Shown: in pieces, positions 1-8,350 of the stretch
Numbering within the stretch: position 1 is the stretch's first letter
Layout: the number at the start of each line of letters is the position of its first letter
Assembly: GCF_014646355.1 (NCBI RefSeq)
Contig: NZ_BMNH01000040.1
Coordinates: 1-56,093, forward strand
From: Nonomuraea cavernae
GTDB lineage: Bacteria; Actinomycetota; Actinomycetes; Streptosporangiales; Streptosporangiaceae
Reading direction: 5' to 3'
Length of the DNA stretch: 56,093 bases
Position numbers and translations under genes: made by a program
The notes under the pieces: generated by a model
Told to the model about the DNA's origin: nothing
Databases searched by the model: none
Seen by the model: the letters and a program-made list of their open reading frames with translations, nothing else

Positions 1-395
1 TCAAATCCTCCCAGCCCCCCAGACCCGTGTCAAATTGACCCGAACCAGTCTGACCAGCAGAAATCGAACACCACCCCGTTCCCAGGGCAACCCCTCTAAC
101 TTACCAGCCATCTGGACAGACACGAACCATCCAGACAAACCAGAAGAAGTGGGATGCGCGGGCATCTCCGAGATTCTGCGAACCTGCGGCGCCCTGCGCT
201 CCGCAACTCTAGCAGCCTTGAACCCCTACCCGGCGCCACATAGGTAATCCTCAGGTCCTCCCCTCACCACCTGACACTCAAACCTGCCCAACACGCCGCC
301 CCACATCCGTGAAGGCAAGCCGACCGCAAGCAATCCGCAATCGTGTCTCGGTACGAAGTACCTACGAGCACCATGCGCCCACGGAGGTGTCCACC
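1..395. other. Left-edge non-coding stretch
   Basis: No convincing gene is visible here; the short open frames have no ribosome binding site and no recognisable protein character. The first ~25 bases could be the 3' end of a tRNA: a T-loop-like TCAAAT, a possible T-stem strand CCTCC and a possible acceptor strand CAGCCCC. The rest of such a gene lies outside the window, so this cannot be tested here. The composition is less GC-rich than the genes to the right. Confidence 0.4.
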
Positions 396-794
396 ATGAC
401 TCGCTCGGAGTTCGACGACATCCGCGCCTACCTCGCCGACGAGGCGACTCATGCTGGAGACCTGCTGCGAGTCGCCCGGACCCTGATCGACGACCTCGAA
501 CACGCCCGCATGCGCGAGGCTGTTCTGCGGACGCACTACCTGCGCCTGCTCACCGCCGCCAGGGCCACGGTCGCCGCGGACATCGCGGACGCGCCCGATC
601 CCCTGGCTTTCATCAAGCACGAACTGGCCGAGCGGGGGCAACTACCCGCCGACGGCGAGGCCGTACAACGGATCCTCTCCGATGCCCGGACGGCGGCGGC
701 GCTGCTCGCCTGCCTGGAGCAGAAGGAGACCATCCGCCCGCGCGGCATGCGCTCGCGCCGCTGCGTCGGCACCGGGCGACGGCTGCCGCGCTAA
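396..794 (+). CDS. Hypothetical protein, 132 aa
   Basis: I do not recognise this protein. The ATG at 396 is chosen because GGAGG lies 8 bases upstream; the open frame extends further 5' without a ribosome site. The product starts MTRSEFDDIRAYLADE and is mostly alpha-helical in character (alternating Ala/Leu/Arg/Glu) with no signal peptide or membrane segment. The C-terminus is Arg-rich (RSRRCVGTGRRLPR). It runs convergently into the broken phosphotransferase gene, overlapping its stop by four bases. Codon use looks like ordinary high-GC actinomycete coding sequence, so I think it is real, but its function is unknown. Confidence 0.6.
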   Translation: MTRSEFDDIRAYLADEATHAGDLLRVARTLIDDLEHARMREAVLRTHYLRLLTAARATVAADIADAPDPLAFIKHELAERGQLPADGEAVQRILSDARTAAALLACLEQKETIRPRGMRSRRCVGTGRRLPR

Positions 795-1727
795 GCCGTC
801 AGCTCTTCCACCGTGCCGGCGAACGCCGACCGGGCCACTTCGGTGTCGGGCGTCCGTTCATGGGGGCGGCGAAACTGGTCGACGAAGATGGCCACGTCGT
901 CCAGGGCCCATCGAAGGCGGTAGAAGGCCAGAGCGGCCGGCTCCGGCCGGCGGCCCGAGACCTCCACGTATCTTTCGAGATTTCCCTCACACATCCAGAG
1001 GTCTCGCTCGGGCGGCGCCAGACCCACTGTGTCCCAGTCGACCAGCAGGCTCCGCTCCCCCGCCACAGCAGGTTGCCCGGATGCGGCTCCCCGTGGGTGA
1101 CCACGCGCGCGTCCCAGTCGACCTCCCTCGCCAACCGGTCGAACTCGTCCAGCCGTCGTCGCAGCCCCTTGGCATGCTCCGCGACCAGCGATCCGGCGGC
1201 TCGCGTGAACGGCCCCGCCTCGCGGTGCCGATCACACTCCCCGATGGCCTGCTCCAGGCTCGCCCGATGTGACGTTCGGCGTGGGGAAGCGGCGCATGTG
1301 CCGGTGGCTCCGCCTCGTCCAGCCTGGCCAGCAGGTCCACGACCAGTCCTCGCCGCGTGGGAGTCGGCTCCTGACCGGATGATCCAGGGACGCCATCCAG
1401 GTACGGGAAGACGCTCACGGCGTACCGGGCTCCGGCCGGTCGGACGGTCTCACCGCGACTCGTGCGTATGGGAGCCACCACGAAGTCCGGGGCGCGTAGC
1501 GCGTCGGCGGTGTCCATGGCGTGGCGCAGAGCGGCTGCCCCGTGCCGGCCCTTCAGTTTCAGGCCTGCAGCGGTGACGAACCACCGCCAGTCGTCGGCGC
1601 CGGTCACGATCCAGTGGCAGTCACCGAGACCGACTGGGGCGTAGGCGAGCGCGACGGGTTGGATGCCCCATTCGGGTAGGACCAGCCGCAGGTTGTTCTC
1701 GTCGAGATCGCGGGGCCGATCCTTCAT
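791..1727 (-). pseudogene. Frameshifted aminoglycoside/spectinomycin-type phosphotransferase
   Basis: The reading begins at ATG 1727 (MKDRPRDLDENNLRL) and shows the N-lobe of an APH(9)-like kinase. After HIGRA near position 1260 the sense frame shifts and continues as LEQAIGECDRH through the Brenner-type catalytic motif VVTHGEPHPGNLL. It shifts again near 1068 into GERSLLVDWDTVGLAPPERDLW, which holds the metal-binding Asp, and ends in the tag stop at 791. Both junctions look like single missing bases. Apart from these, a full-length family member (about 310 residues) can be read. This is a recently inactivated resistance-type kinase, or two sequencing errors; a programmed shift is unlikely. 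It is convergent with the gene ending at 794. Confidence 0.85.
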
Positions 1728-1809
1728 GTCCGTCACGTGCGTAGAGCGGTGACCGGATGACAACTCGGCACATACCCGCCCTTGGGCGTGCGGCTGTAAG
1801 ACTTCGCAT

Positions 1810-2001
1810 ATGTGGCAACGAGGGTTGAATTGGGCGGCAATCATCCTTGTCGGAGTATTCGGCCTAATGTGGCTCGGTGTCGTGATTTATGCGGACGAAG
1901 CCTCTCCCCTGTGGATGCGGATCGCGGAAGCCGTCTTCGGCGTCCTCCTGGCCTGCTGGGCCATCCGAAAAGCGATCCTGATGATCATCAAAGAGTCATG
2001 A
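1810..2001 (+). CDS. Small two-span membrane protein, 63 aa
   Basis: A 63-residue frame with two hydrophobic stretches, roughly residues 8-27 (WAAIILVGVFGLMWLGVVIY) and 40-59 (AVFGVLLACWAIRKAILMI), joined by a short acidic loop. The start codon is ATG 1810; no strong ribosome site is visible. It lies divergent from the broken phosphotransferase, in the ~490 bp before the AarF gene. I do not recognise the family. The hydrophobic pattern and absence of rare codons favour a real small membrane protein, but chance is possible at this length. Confidence 0.45.
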   Translation: MWQRGLNWAAIILVGVFGLMWLGVVIYADEASPLWMRIAEAVFGVLLACWAIRKAILMIIKES

Positions 2002-2215
2002 GCGAGCACTCGTACCAAATCGCTCCTCGGCATGCAGCGATCACCGCCCGCGAAGACCTCGCCCGACCACTTCGCCACGTATTCAGGATCAGTCGGCGCA
2101 AGCGCCGATTACCAGCAGTCGCATGCGGTGCTGACGACATACGCGACTACTTGTTCTGGCGGTCTCCTGGTGTTTCGGCGAGAACCCGTTTCAGGCCACG
2201 CGTGACCGCCAGGAC

Positions 2216-3550
2216 TCAGCTGATGGCGAGCGGTTGGTCGTCGGGGTCGTCGGCGAAGCCGGGCACCCAGCGGATCACCTCGTCGCGGAACCGGGCGGTC
2301 GCGTTGAGCTGGCAGAGCACGCCTACGCCCGCCGCGTGCACCCGGTGGATGAGGACGTAGGACACAGGGAGGTTGAGCTGGCGTACCACGTTGTTGGGCC
2401 GTAGGTCGGTGACGCTGGCGGCCTGAGTCTGCAGCCACTGACGGCTGAAGGTGAACTCCTCCACCGCCGTCGGCTCGACGTAGGGAGCGAGGAAACCCCG
2501 GAGGGCGTCGACGTCCACCTCTATGCCGGGCAGGATGAACCCCTCGGCGCGGAGCCCCTCGACCACGCTCTCCATGTCGCCCTGGTTGAAGATGCGGGTG
2601 AGCTGGCCGAAGACCTTGGGGTAGCCCTCCGGGAGACGGTTGACCGCGCCGAAGTCGAGGATGCCGAGACTGCCGTCGTCGAGCATGCGGAAGTTGCCCG
2701 GATGGGGGTCGGCGTGGAGCATGCCCACCCGGGCCGGTGAGCAGAACAGGAAACGGACGAAGAGCAGCCCCATCCGGTTGCGTTCTTCCTGGGTGCCCTC
2801 GGCGATGACCCGGGACAGCGGGGTGCCGTCCATCCATTCGGTGACCAGCACCATCTCGTTGGCGGCGATCACGTCGGGCACGTGGAAGTCGGGATCGTCG
2901 CGGAACTCCAGAGCGAAGGCGTGCTGGGCCTCGGCCTCGCGGAAGTAGTCGAGCTCTTCGGCGATGCGCTCGCGCAGCTCGGAGAGGACCGCCTTGATGT
3001 CGAGGCCCGGCAGCAACACACCGAAGAGTTTGCCGAGGCGGGCCAGCTGCGTGAAGTCGCCGAGCAGGGCCTTACCGGCGCCTGGGTACTGGATCTTGAC
3101 GGCGACTTCGCGGCCGTCGTGCCACACCGCGCGGTGGACCTGGCCGATGGAGGCCGCCGCGGTGGGCTGGTCGTCGAAGGAGCGGAAGTTTTCCCGCCAG
3201 TCGTCGCCCAGTTGCTCGGAGAGCACCCGGTGGACCGTGGCCACGGGCAGCGGGGGCGCGGCCTCCTGCAGCTTGGTCAGCGTGGCCCGGTAGGGGCCGA
3301 CGATCTCCTGGGGCAGTGCCGCCTCGAAGATGGACAGCGCCTGCCCGAGCTTCATGGCGCCGCCCTTGAGCTCGCCGAGCACCTTGAAGATCTGCTCGGC
3401 GGTGCGCTGCTGGATCTCCTGGGCGACGAGCTCGGCGGGCCTGCCTCCGATGCGCTTGCCCAGGCCGAGTGCGGTGCGGCCGGCGAACCCGAGCGGAAGG
3501 GTGGCCAGTTTTGCGGAGCGCGTGACGGCGCGGCGTGGCAGATCGCTCAC
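2216..3550 (-). CDS. AarF/ABC1 (UbiB-like) atypical kinase
   Basis: A 444-residue ABC1-family protein-kinase-like ATPase, a family linked to quinone or lipid metabolism in bacteria and organelles. Family motifs are visible: KxGQ-type segment GGAMKLGQALS, the Ala-rich loop AAASIGQVHRA, the ATP-binding lysine in VAVKIQYPG, catalytic HADPHPGNF and the metal-binding DFG in LGILDFGAVNRLP. The GTG at 3550 (SDLPRRAVTRSAKLATLPLG) is preferred because the frame extends further upstream without family resemblance. It lies 59 bases after the ThiF-like gene on the same strand and could be cotranscribed with it. It matches the AarF gene of the conserved whiB7/uvrD2 neighbourhood in actinobacteria. Confidence 0.88.
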   Translation of the reverse strand: MSDLPRRAVTRSAKLATLPLGFAGRTALGLGKRIGGRPAELVAQEIQQRTAEQIFKVLGELKGGAMKLGQALSIFEAALPQEIVGPYRATLTKLQEAAPPLPVATVHRVLSEQLGDDWRENFRSFDDQPTAAASIGQVHRAVWHDGREVAVKIQYPGAGKALLGDFTQLARLGKLFGVLLPGLDIKAVLSELRERIAEELDYFREAEAQHAFALEFRDDPDFHVPDVIAANEMVLVTEWMDGTPLSRVIAEGTQEERNRMGLLFVRFLFCSPARVGMLHADPHPGNFRMLDDGSLGILDFGAVNRLPEGYPKVFGQLTRIFNQGDMESVVEGLRAEGFILPGIEVDVDALRGFLAPYVEPTAVEEFTFSRQWLQTQAASVTDLRPNNVVRQLNLPVSYVLIHRVHAAGVGVLCQLNATARFRDEVIRWVPGFADDPDDQPLAIS

Positions 3551-3609
3551 ACTGATGCGCGGTGTCTCGATCGAGAAACCGCTCCTCCCTTCGCGATGTC
3601 GTCTCCGGA

Positions 3610-4722
3610 TCAGGTCAGTCCCTGGTCGCTGACATCCTCCATTCTTAGCGAATAAGGATTGTTTCGCATACAACGACATTCGGGATGAGGGCTCCAGGGC
3701 CTGGTTTTCCAGTGCCAATCAGGCATGACGTCCACTGTGCCATTGGTCACAGCAGCCTCCCGGCCATCAAGATACGCAAGCGCGTGACCGGTCACGGAGG
3801 CGGCCATGAGTGCCGCCAGAGTGGTGTCGCAGGCGATCTCGCCGGGCGGATAGCCGCCCAGGCGGGCGGTGACGATCGGCCAGTCGGGGTCGCCGTCGCG
3901 CCGGGTCAGGTCGAGACAGTGCAGGCAGGCGGTGCGGCCGGGCAGCACCAGAGGCCCCACGGATCCGTGCCCCTCGAAGGCGGAGACCAAGAGGTGGGCG
4001 ATGCCGAGCGTGGTCAACTCGCTGACGAGCACGCCGTCGAGCGGCCCGACCGGGGCGAGGATGACGAGATCGGGGCGCTCGGTCCGATCGCCCAGGTAGG
4101 GGCCGCCGGCCCGCACGCCGCTGGACGACGTGGCCCCGTCACCGGGCATGAGCCTGCGCGCCACGGCCACCGCCCCGTCCTGTCGGCTCATCCCCGCCTC
4201 AGCCCAGGTCAGCCCACCTGGTGTGAGGTCGCGCACCCGGACCGGCCCCGGATCGATCACCCGGATGTCTCCCACCCCGCAGGCGGCCAGGAGAGTGACC
4301 ACCTGGGCTCCGACCCGGCCGGCTCCGTAGACCCGCACCCGGGCCCGTCGCCTGACGGCCAGCGCGGCCGCCGCGCCCTCCGGAGCGGTCGACGCCAGGT
4401 CGAGGGCGTCGAGGTCGGGGGCAAGCCGGTCACGCTCGGCGAGCGGCAACTCCTTCGCCAGAACCGTGGCGGCGTCGTGCACGACTCCGCGCGCGGTGAG
4501 CTGGTCGAGCAACCCTCGCGCCTCCTGCTCGGCCAGGCCGGCCGCCGACGCCGCGAGCAGCGTCTGCCCGAGGTCGCGGCTCCCGTCGAGCCCGTCGAGC
4601 CACTGCCGGACGGACCGCGTCAGCCCGGTCAGCAGGACCGCCCGCCCGGGATGCACGCCCAGCTGCAACGTCTGCTCGTCGCGGAGGATCCGCTTCAACG
4701 CGGGCTTCACACGTGGCCTCAT
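3610..4722 (-). CDS. ThiF/E1-like protein with cyclodehydratase-type N-terminus
   Basis: A 370-residue E1-like protein. The N-terminal ~110 residues resemble the leader-peptide-binding/winged-helix segment of TOMM cyclodehydratase partner proteins. The centre holds a Rossmann nucleotide-binding site (VRVYGAGRVGAQVVTLLAACG, about residues 145-165) followed by an Asp-ended strand (RVIDPG). Cys pairs CLHC and CRC near the C-terminus could bind zinc. ATG 4722 starts MRPRVKPALKRILRDE; earlier in-frame ATGs run into the divergent gene. No YcaO protein, precursor peptide or dehydrogenase is nearby. Function is unknown; E1-like activation of a carboxylate is inferred from the fold only. Confidence 0.75.
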   Translation of the reverse strand: MRPRVKPALKRILRDEQTLQLGVHPGRAVLLTGLTRSVRQWLDGLDGSRDLGQTLLAASAAGLAEQEARGLLDQLTARGVVHDAATVLAKELPLAERDRLAPDLDALDLASTAPEGAAAALAVRRRARVRVYGAGRVGAQVVTLLAACGVGDIRVIDPGPVRVRDLTPGGLTWAEAGMSRQDGAVAVARRLMPGDGATSSSGVRAGGPYLGDRTERPDLVILAPVGPLDGVLVSELTTLGIAHLLVSAFEGHGSVGPLVLPGRTACLHCLDLTRRDGDPDWPIVTARLGGYPPGEIACDTTLAALMAASVTGHALAYLDGREAAVTNGTVDVMPDWHWKTRPWSPHPECRCMRNNPYSLRMEDVSDQGLT

Positions 4723-4828
4723 GGCCGCAAGATTCGCACGCGCGCCCGCCCTCCGGAGCGGCTTCGCGGGCTCCTGTGGATAACCCCGTAGCTGAGCGGC
4801 CGGCCTGTGGACGGTTACGATCTCCGGC

Positions 4829-5611
4829 ATGAACGAGCTCTTGGTCGATCGCTCGGAAGACGGTGTCGTCCGGGTCACCCTCAATCTGCCCGACCGGCGT
4901 AACGCGATGACCGACGACATGACGGAGCAGTGGCGCCGGACGATGGCCGAGCTGGCCACCGACCAGGACGTCCGCTGTGTGGTGGTCACGGGGGCGGGGA
5001 CGGCGTTCAGCTCGGGCGGCGATCTGTCCTGGCTGGGCGAGCGAGGTGCGGAGCCGGTGCCTCGACTGCGGGATCGGATGCTCGGGTTCTATCGCACGTG
5101 GCTGTCCATCACCGAGCTGGAGGTGCCCACGATCGCCGCCGTCAACGGGGCCGCCGTGGGCGCGGGGCTCTGCGTGGCGCTGGCCTGCGACCTGATCTAC
5201 GCCGCCGACGACGCCAAGCTGCTGGCGCCGTTCACCTCGCTGGGTCTGCACCCGGGGATGGCGGCGACGTACCTGCTGCCCAGGAGGGTGGGGGTCGGGC
5301 TGGCCCGGGAGATGCTGCTCGCCGGCCGCACGCTCACCGGGGCGGAGGCTGCGGGCAAGGGACTGGTGGATCAAGCCTTCCCCAGAGCCGACCTCATGAG
5401 CGAGGTCGACACGGTCGCCCGGAAGATCGCCGCAAACGCCCCCATCGCCACCAAACTCACCAAGGTTGCCCTCAACCAGGACCATCAGGACCTTGAAGCC
5501 GCGCTGCGCTGGGAGTCGCTCGCCCAGCCGGTGACCATGGCCTCTGCCGACATGATCGAGGGTTTGACCGCCCATCGGGAAAGGCGCATGCCCAAATTCA
5601 CCGGGTCTTAA
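4829..5611 (+). CDS. Enoyl-CoA hydratase/isomerase family protein
   Basis: A 260-residue crotonase-fold protein, the usual family length. Visible signatures: the oxyanion-hole segment SSGGDLSWLGE, the core AAVNGAAVGAGLCVALACDL, and the trimer/active-site segment SLGLHPGMAATYLLPRRVG. It should act on acyl-CoA thioesters, most likely in beta-oxidation or amino-acid breakdown; the precise substrate cannot be read from the sequence. ATG 4829 follows a short divergent promoter region shared with the ThiF-like gene. The crotonase active-site acids are not both obvious, so isomerase or other crotonase chemistry is possible. Confidence 0.9.
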   Translation: MNELLVDRSEDGVVRVTLNLPDRRNAMTDDMTEQWRRTMAELATDQDVRCVVVTGAGTAFSSGGDLSWLGERGAEPVPRLRDRMLGFYRTWLSITELEVPTIAAVNGAAVGAGLCVALACDLIYAADDAKLLAPFTSLGLHPGMAATYLLPRRVGVGLAREMLLAGRTLTGAEAAGKGLVDQAFPRADLMSEVDTVARKIAANAPIATKLTKVALNQDHQDLEAALRWESLAQPVTMASADMIEGLTAHRERRMPKFTGS

Positions 5612-5679
5612 TCATCTGACCAGCAGAAACAACCCCTCTCCCTCTGTGGAATTTCGTCAGTCTCGGCTAACGTGCATAT

Positions 5680-6195
5680 GTGCCCCCCGAGACAGTCGAG
5701 GTTCGTCGCAGTCCTCGTCGCCGGCGGACGGTGTCCGCCTACCGCGACGGCGACAAGACGATCGTGCTGCTGCCCTCCTGGCTGACCGGTGAAGACGCTG
5801 ACGAATGGGTGAGCCGGATGCTCGATCGGCTGGCGGCCAAGGAGCGCAGAAGGCGGCCGACCGACGAGGACCTCCTCGCCAGGGCGATAGAGCTGTCGAT
5901 GAAGTTCCTCGACGGCAAGGCCGAGCCCGTGAGTGTGCGCTGGGTCGACAACCAGCAGCACCGATGGGGCTCCTGCACCCCGGAGAACGGCACGATCCGC
6001 ATCTCGACGCGCCTCAAGGGCCTGCCGGAGTGGGTGATCAACTACGTGATCATCCACGAGTTGGTGCACCTGCTCGTGCCGAGCCACGGCCCCGCGTTCT
6101 GGAAGCTGGTGGAGCAGTATCCCAAGGCGGAGCGGGCGCGTGGATTCCTCGAAGGGTTCTCCGCCGCCGGGCACTCCACACCGGAGGAGTGTTGA
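5680..6195 (+). CDS. YgjP/WUZ-type zinc metallopeptidase
   Basis: A 171-residue protein of the YgjP-like metallopeptidase family (DUF45). The zinc motif HELVHL followed by SHGPAFW (HExxH...H) is near residues 127-141, preceded by the family hallmark HRWGSCTPENGTIRIS. GTG 5680 is used. The family is cytosolic; in other bacteria it is sometimes found beside restriction systems, but here the neighbours are housekeeping genes. The next gene overlaps its stop, so the two are probably translationally coupled. Confidence 0.88.
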   Translation: MPPETVEVRRSPRRRRTVSAYRDGDKTIVLLPSWLTGEDADEWVSRMLDRLAAKERRRRPTDEDLLARAIELSMKFLDGKAEPVSVRWVDNQQHRWGSCTPENGTIRISTRLKGLPEWVINYVIIHELVHLLVPSHGPAFWKLVEQYPKAERARGFLEGFSAAGHSTPEEC

Positions 6196-6776
6196 CGCGC
6201 GTCGTCGCGGTGCTGGCACGCCGGGGCATGGCGGGGGCGGCCCCCGAGGGCGTCGCCCCCCGGATGTTCCTCGAGGCGATCGCCGAGGACACCTACGAGA
6301 TGGTCGCGAGCCTGGAGTTCGTCACGCCGGTCCTGGTGACGAGCGTTCCGGAGCTTGAGGAGATCGTCTGGCCCGGCACCGAGGTGATCGTGGTCGACGA
6401 GGACACTCCGCTCTCCGGTGTCATCGGGCGGCTGAAGGGCGACCAGGCCGCCGTGGTCGCCGCCGACGCGCCCGACCTGCCGCCGCTGCTGATCGGCAAG
6501 TTGTTCCGCGAGCTGGGCCGCGCCCAGATCACGGTCTGCCCGGCCGAGCACGGCGGAGCCGTGGCGTTGGCCTGCGGGCTCCCGATGCCCGGCTGGGCCG
6601 ATCCCGATCTCGATGACCCCCACCTGGTGGCGACCCTGCGTGCTCGGGCCCCCGGCCCTCGCATGGTCGCGACCGGGCCAGGCTGGCACCGCCTGCGCAC
6701 CCGCGCCGACCTCGACCGCCTCGACCCCGGTCTCGAAGGCTGGGACTCCACCCGTGCCCTGATCAGGGCACTCTGA
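6189..6776 (+). CDS. GT-A-fold nucleotidyltransferase-like protein
   Basis: A 195-residue protein with the features of MobA/CofC-like nucleotidyl- or glycosyltransferases: a central ADAPDLPPLLIGKL segment (the DxPxLP-type strand and helix) and an N-terminal strand VVAVLARRGMAG. GTG 6189 overlaps the upstream stop by seven bases; TTG 6192 is an alternative with better spacing to the GGAGG at 6183. The canonical N-terminal nucleotide-binding loop is degenerate, so catalysis is uncertain. Its stop overlaps that of the convergent endonuclease/phosphatase-fold gene by 14 bases. Confidence 0.65.
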   Translation: MLTRVVAVLARRGMAGAAPEGVAPRMFLEAIAEDTYEMVASLEFVTPVLVTSVPELEEIVWPGTEVIVVDEDTPLSGVIGRLKGDQAAVVAADAPDLPPLLIGKLFRELGRAQITVCPAEHGGAVALACGLPMPGWADPDLDDPHLVATLRARAPGPRMVATGPGWHRLRTRADLDRLDPGLEGWDSTRALIRAL

Positions 6777-7761
6777 GCTCGGCGAACACCGCGCGGTGGT
6801 CGGTGCCGGGCACGGTGTGCACGCTGACGTCCTTGACGCCCACGCGCCGGTCGACCAGCACGTGGTCGATCGTGATGATCGGCGGCACCCGCTTGTTCGC
6901 CGGCCAGGTCGGGATCAGGCCCGCGCCCACCTGGCCGGCCGCGTCCTTGTAGCCGCGTGACATCAACCGCCGCATGGGAGCGTGGTCGATCGTCGCGTTG
7001 AAGTCGCCCGCCAGCACCCGCACCCTCTCGCCCGACGCCGGCGGCAGCGCCTCCAGTGCCTCGTTCCAATCAGTGAACTGGCGGCCCACCGGCGGGTAGG
7101 GATGCACGTCCACGAGCTCGATCGCCTTGCCGCCCGGCAGCGACACCAGGGCCGCCGGCATGTTGTGCCCGATCGGCGGGACCATCGGGTCGAGCGGCTC
7201 GACGGGATGCTTGGAGTAGATGCCGCTGCCGCTCGCGCTCCACTCGTCCTGGAGCACCCGGTGTGGCATCAGGGTCTTCAGCCCTGCCGCGTCGAGCTCG
7301 CTGACCGCGCCAGGCGTCAGCTCCTGGGTGCTCAGCACGTCGGGATCGAAGCGGCGTACCAGATCGACGACCGTCTCCACGTCGGCCCGCCCGAACAGCA
7401 GATTGATCGTCAGCACCTTCAACGGCCTGCCCGCCGTGGCCTCGGCGGAGCCGAGCGTCCGGGGCAGCACTGTGAGGCCGAACGCGGTCGTCGTGAGCAG
7501 GGCGACCACGGTCGCGGCCCGCCTGCGCCCGAGCGCCGCGATCAGCAGGGGTACCAGCGAGCCCGCGGCGGCGTACGGGGTGGCGGTCATGAGCTGTGTG
7601 GGCAGCGACCCGCGCTCCAGCCCCGCCACCCTGGCCACGGCCCAGGCGGCGAACGGCGTGACCGCCAGCCAGGTCAGCGCGGCGCCGCCGATCTTGCGGC
7701 GAGGCCCGCGCACGGGCGTGACGATCGTGCCCCCGACAGGACTCTCGGCTGAGACGTCCAC
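6763..7761 (-). CDS. Membrane-anchored endonuclease/exonuclease/phosphatase family protein
   Basis: 332 residues. The N-terminal ~110 carry three hydrophobic segments (for example AALTWLAVTPFAAWAVA and AATVVALLTTTAFGLTVLP). Then comes an EEP-domain: LKVLTINLLFG, the metal-binding Glu in VLSTQELTP, VDVHPYPP, AGDFNATIDH and the C-terminal TDHRAVFAEL. These are the family's catalytic Asn, Glu, Asp/Asn and Asp/His residues. The catalytic domain probably faces outside. Substrate could be a nucleic acid or a phospho-ester such as a lipid; the sequence does not decide. It is common in actinobacteria as a stand-alone gene. Confidence 0.85.
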   Translation of the reverse strand: MDVSAESPVGGTIVTPVRGPRRKIGGAALTWLAVTPFAAWAVARVAGLERGSLPTQLMTATPYAAAGSLVPLLIAALGRRRAATVVALLTTTAFGLTVLPRTLGSAEATAGRPLKVLTINLLFGRADVETVVDLVRRFDPDVLSTQELTPGAVSELDAAGLKTLMPHRVLQDEWSASGSGIYSKHPVEPLDPMVPPIGHNMPAALVSLPGGKAIELVDVHPYPPVGRQFTDWNEALEALPPASGERVRVLAGDFNATIDHAPMRRLMSRGYKDAAGQVGAGLIPTWPANKRVPPIITIDHVLVDRRVGVKDVSVHTVPGTDHRAVFAELRVP

Positions 7762-7789
7762 CTACCCCCCTTGTGGAACGGTACGGACT

Positions 7790-8350
7790 CTAGCCGTGTG
7801 CACGTGAACTCGACGTAAGGGCCGCCCGGCCACGGGCCGCCAGCCGGCGGGTGGCGTCGTCGGAGAGCTCGGGGATCTCGTCCACCGGGAACCAGCGCAG
7901 GTCGAGCGACTCCTCGCTGATCACAGCCTCGGCGTCGGCGGGAGCCACGGCGGCGTACTCGACGTCGAGGTGCCAGCTGTGGGGAGGATGGCACCACACC
8001 TTGTGCCGGTCGAGCGCCAGCGGGCCGGGGAGCAGTCGGAGCCCCTCGATCCCGGACTCCTCGGTGGCCTCACGCAGCGCGGTGGCCTCGAGCGTCGGGT
8101 CGGACGGCTCGCAGTGACCGCCCATCGGGAGCCACATCCCGGCCTTGGGATGAAGGGTGAGCAGCACGCGGGCACCGTCGTGCGACAGCACCGCGGTGGT
8201 CGCCGTCAGGTGCCCGGGCACGCACTCGCGCCACATCGCGTCGTGGTGCGCGCGCAGGTGGTCGAGGAACTCCTCGCGCAGCAGTTTCTCCTCGACGGTC
8301 GGCGCCACCCAGCCGGTCAGCACGTCAACCGCGTCGCGGTGTGAGCTCAA
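7790..8350 (-). CDS. NUDIX hydrolase
   Basis: A 186-residue NUDIX protein. The box is GGHCEPSDPT...ALREATEESGIEGL with the REATEESG core that binds Mg2+. It hydrolyses some nucleoside diphosphate linked to another moiety; specificity cannot be read. TTG 8350 (SSHRDAVDVLTGW) is chosen because TTGA overlaps the stop of the upstream DUF2342 gene, which suggests translational coupling. An internal GTG (LTGWVAP) is an alternative start. The C-terminal part (EESLDLRWFPVDEIPEL) is typical of the fold's last strand. Confidence 0.85.
   Translation of the reverse strand: MSSHRDAVDVLTGWVAPTVEEKLLREEFLDHLRAHHDAMWRECVPGHLTATTAVLSHDGARVLLTLHPKAGMWLPMGGHCEPSDPTLEATALREATEESGIEGLRLLPGPLALDRHKVWCHPPHSWHLDVEYAAVAPADAEAVISEESLDLRWFPVDEIPELSDDATRRLAARGRAALTSSSRAHG

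Noticed and set aside
791..1727. Programmed ribosomal frameshifting in the phosphotransferase
   Set aside because: Two separate shifts would be required, and no slippery heptamer with a downstream structure is evident; mutation or sequencing error is simpler.
3551..3718. N-terminal extension of the AarF kinase up to position 3718
   Set aside because: The extra residues do not resemble the family and run into the end of the ThiF-like gene; the family-like start is GTG 3550.
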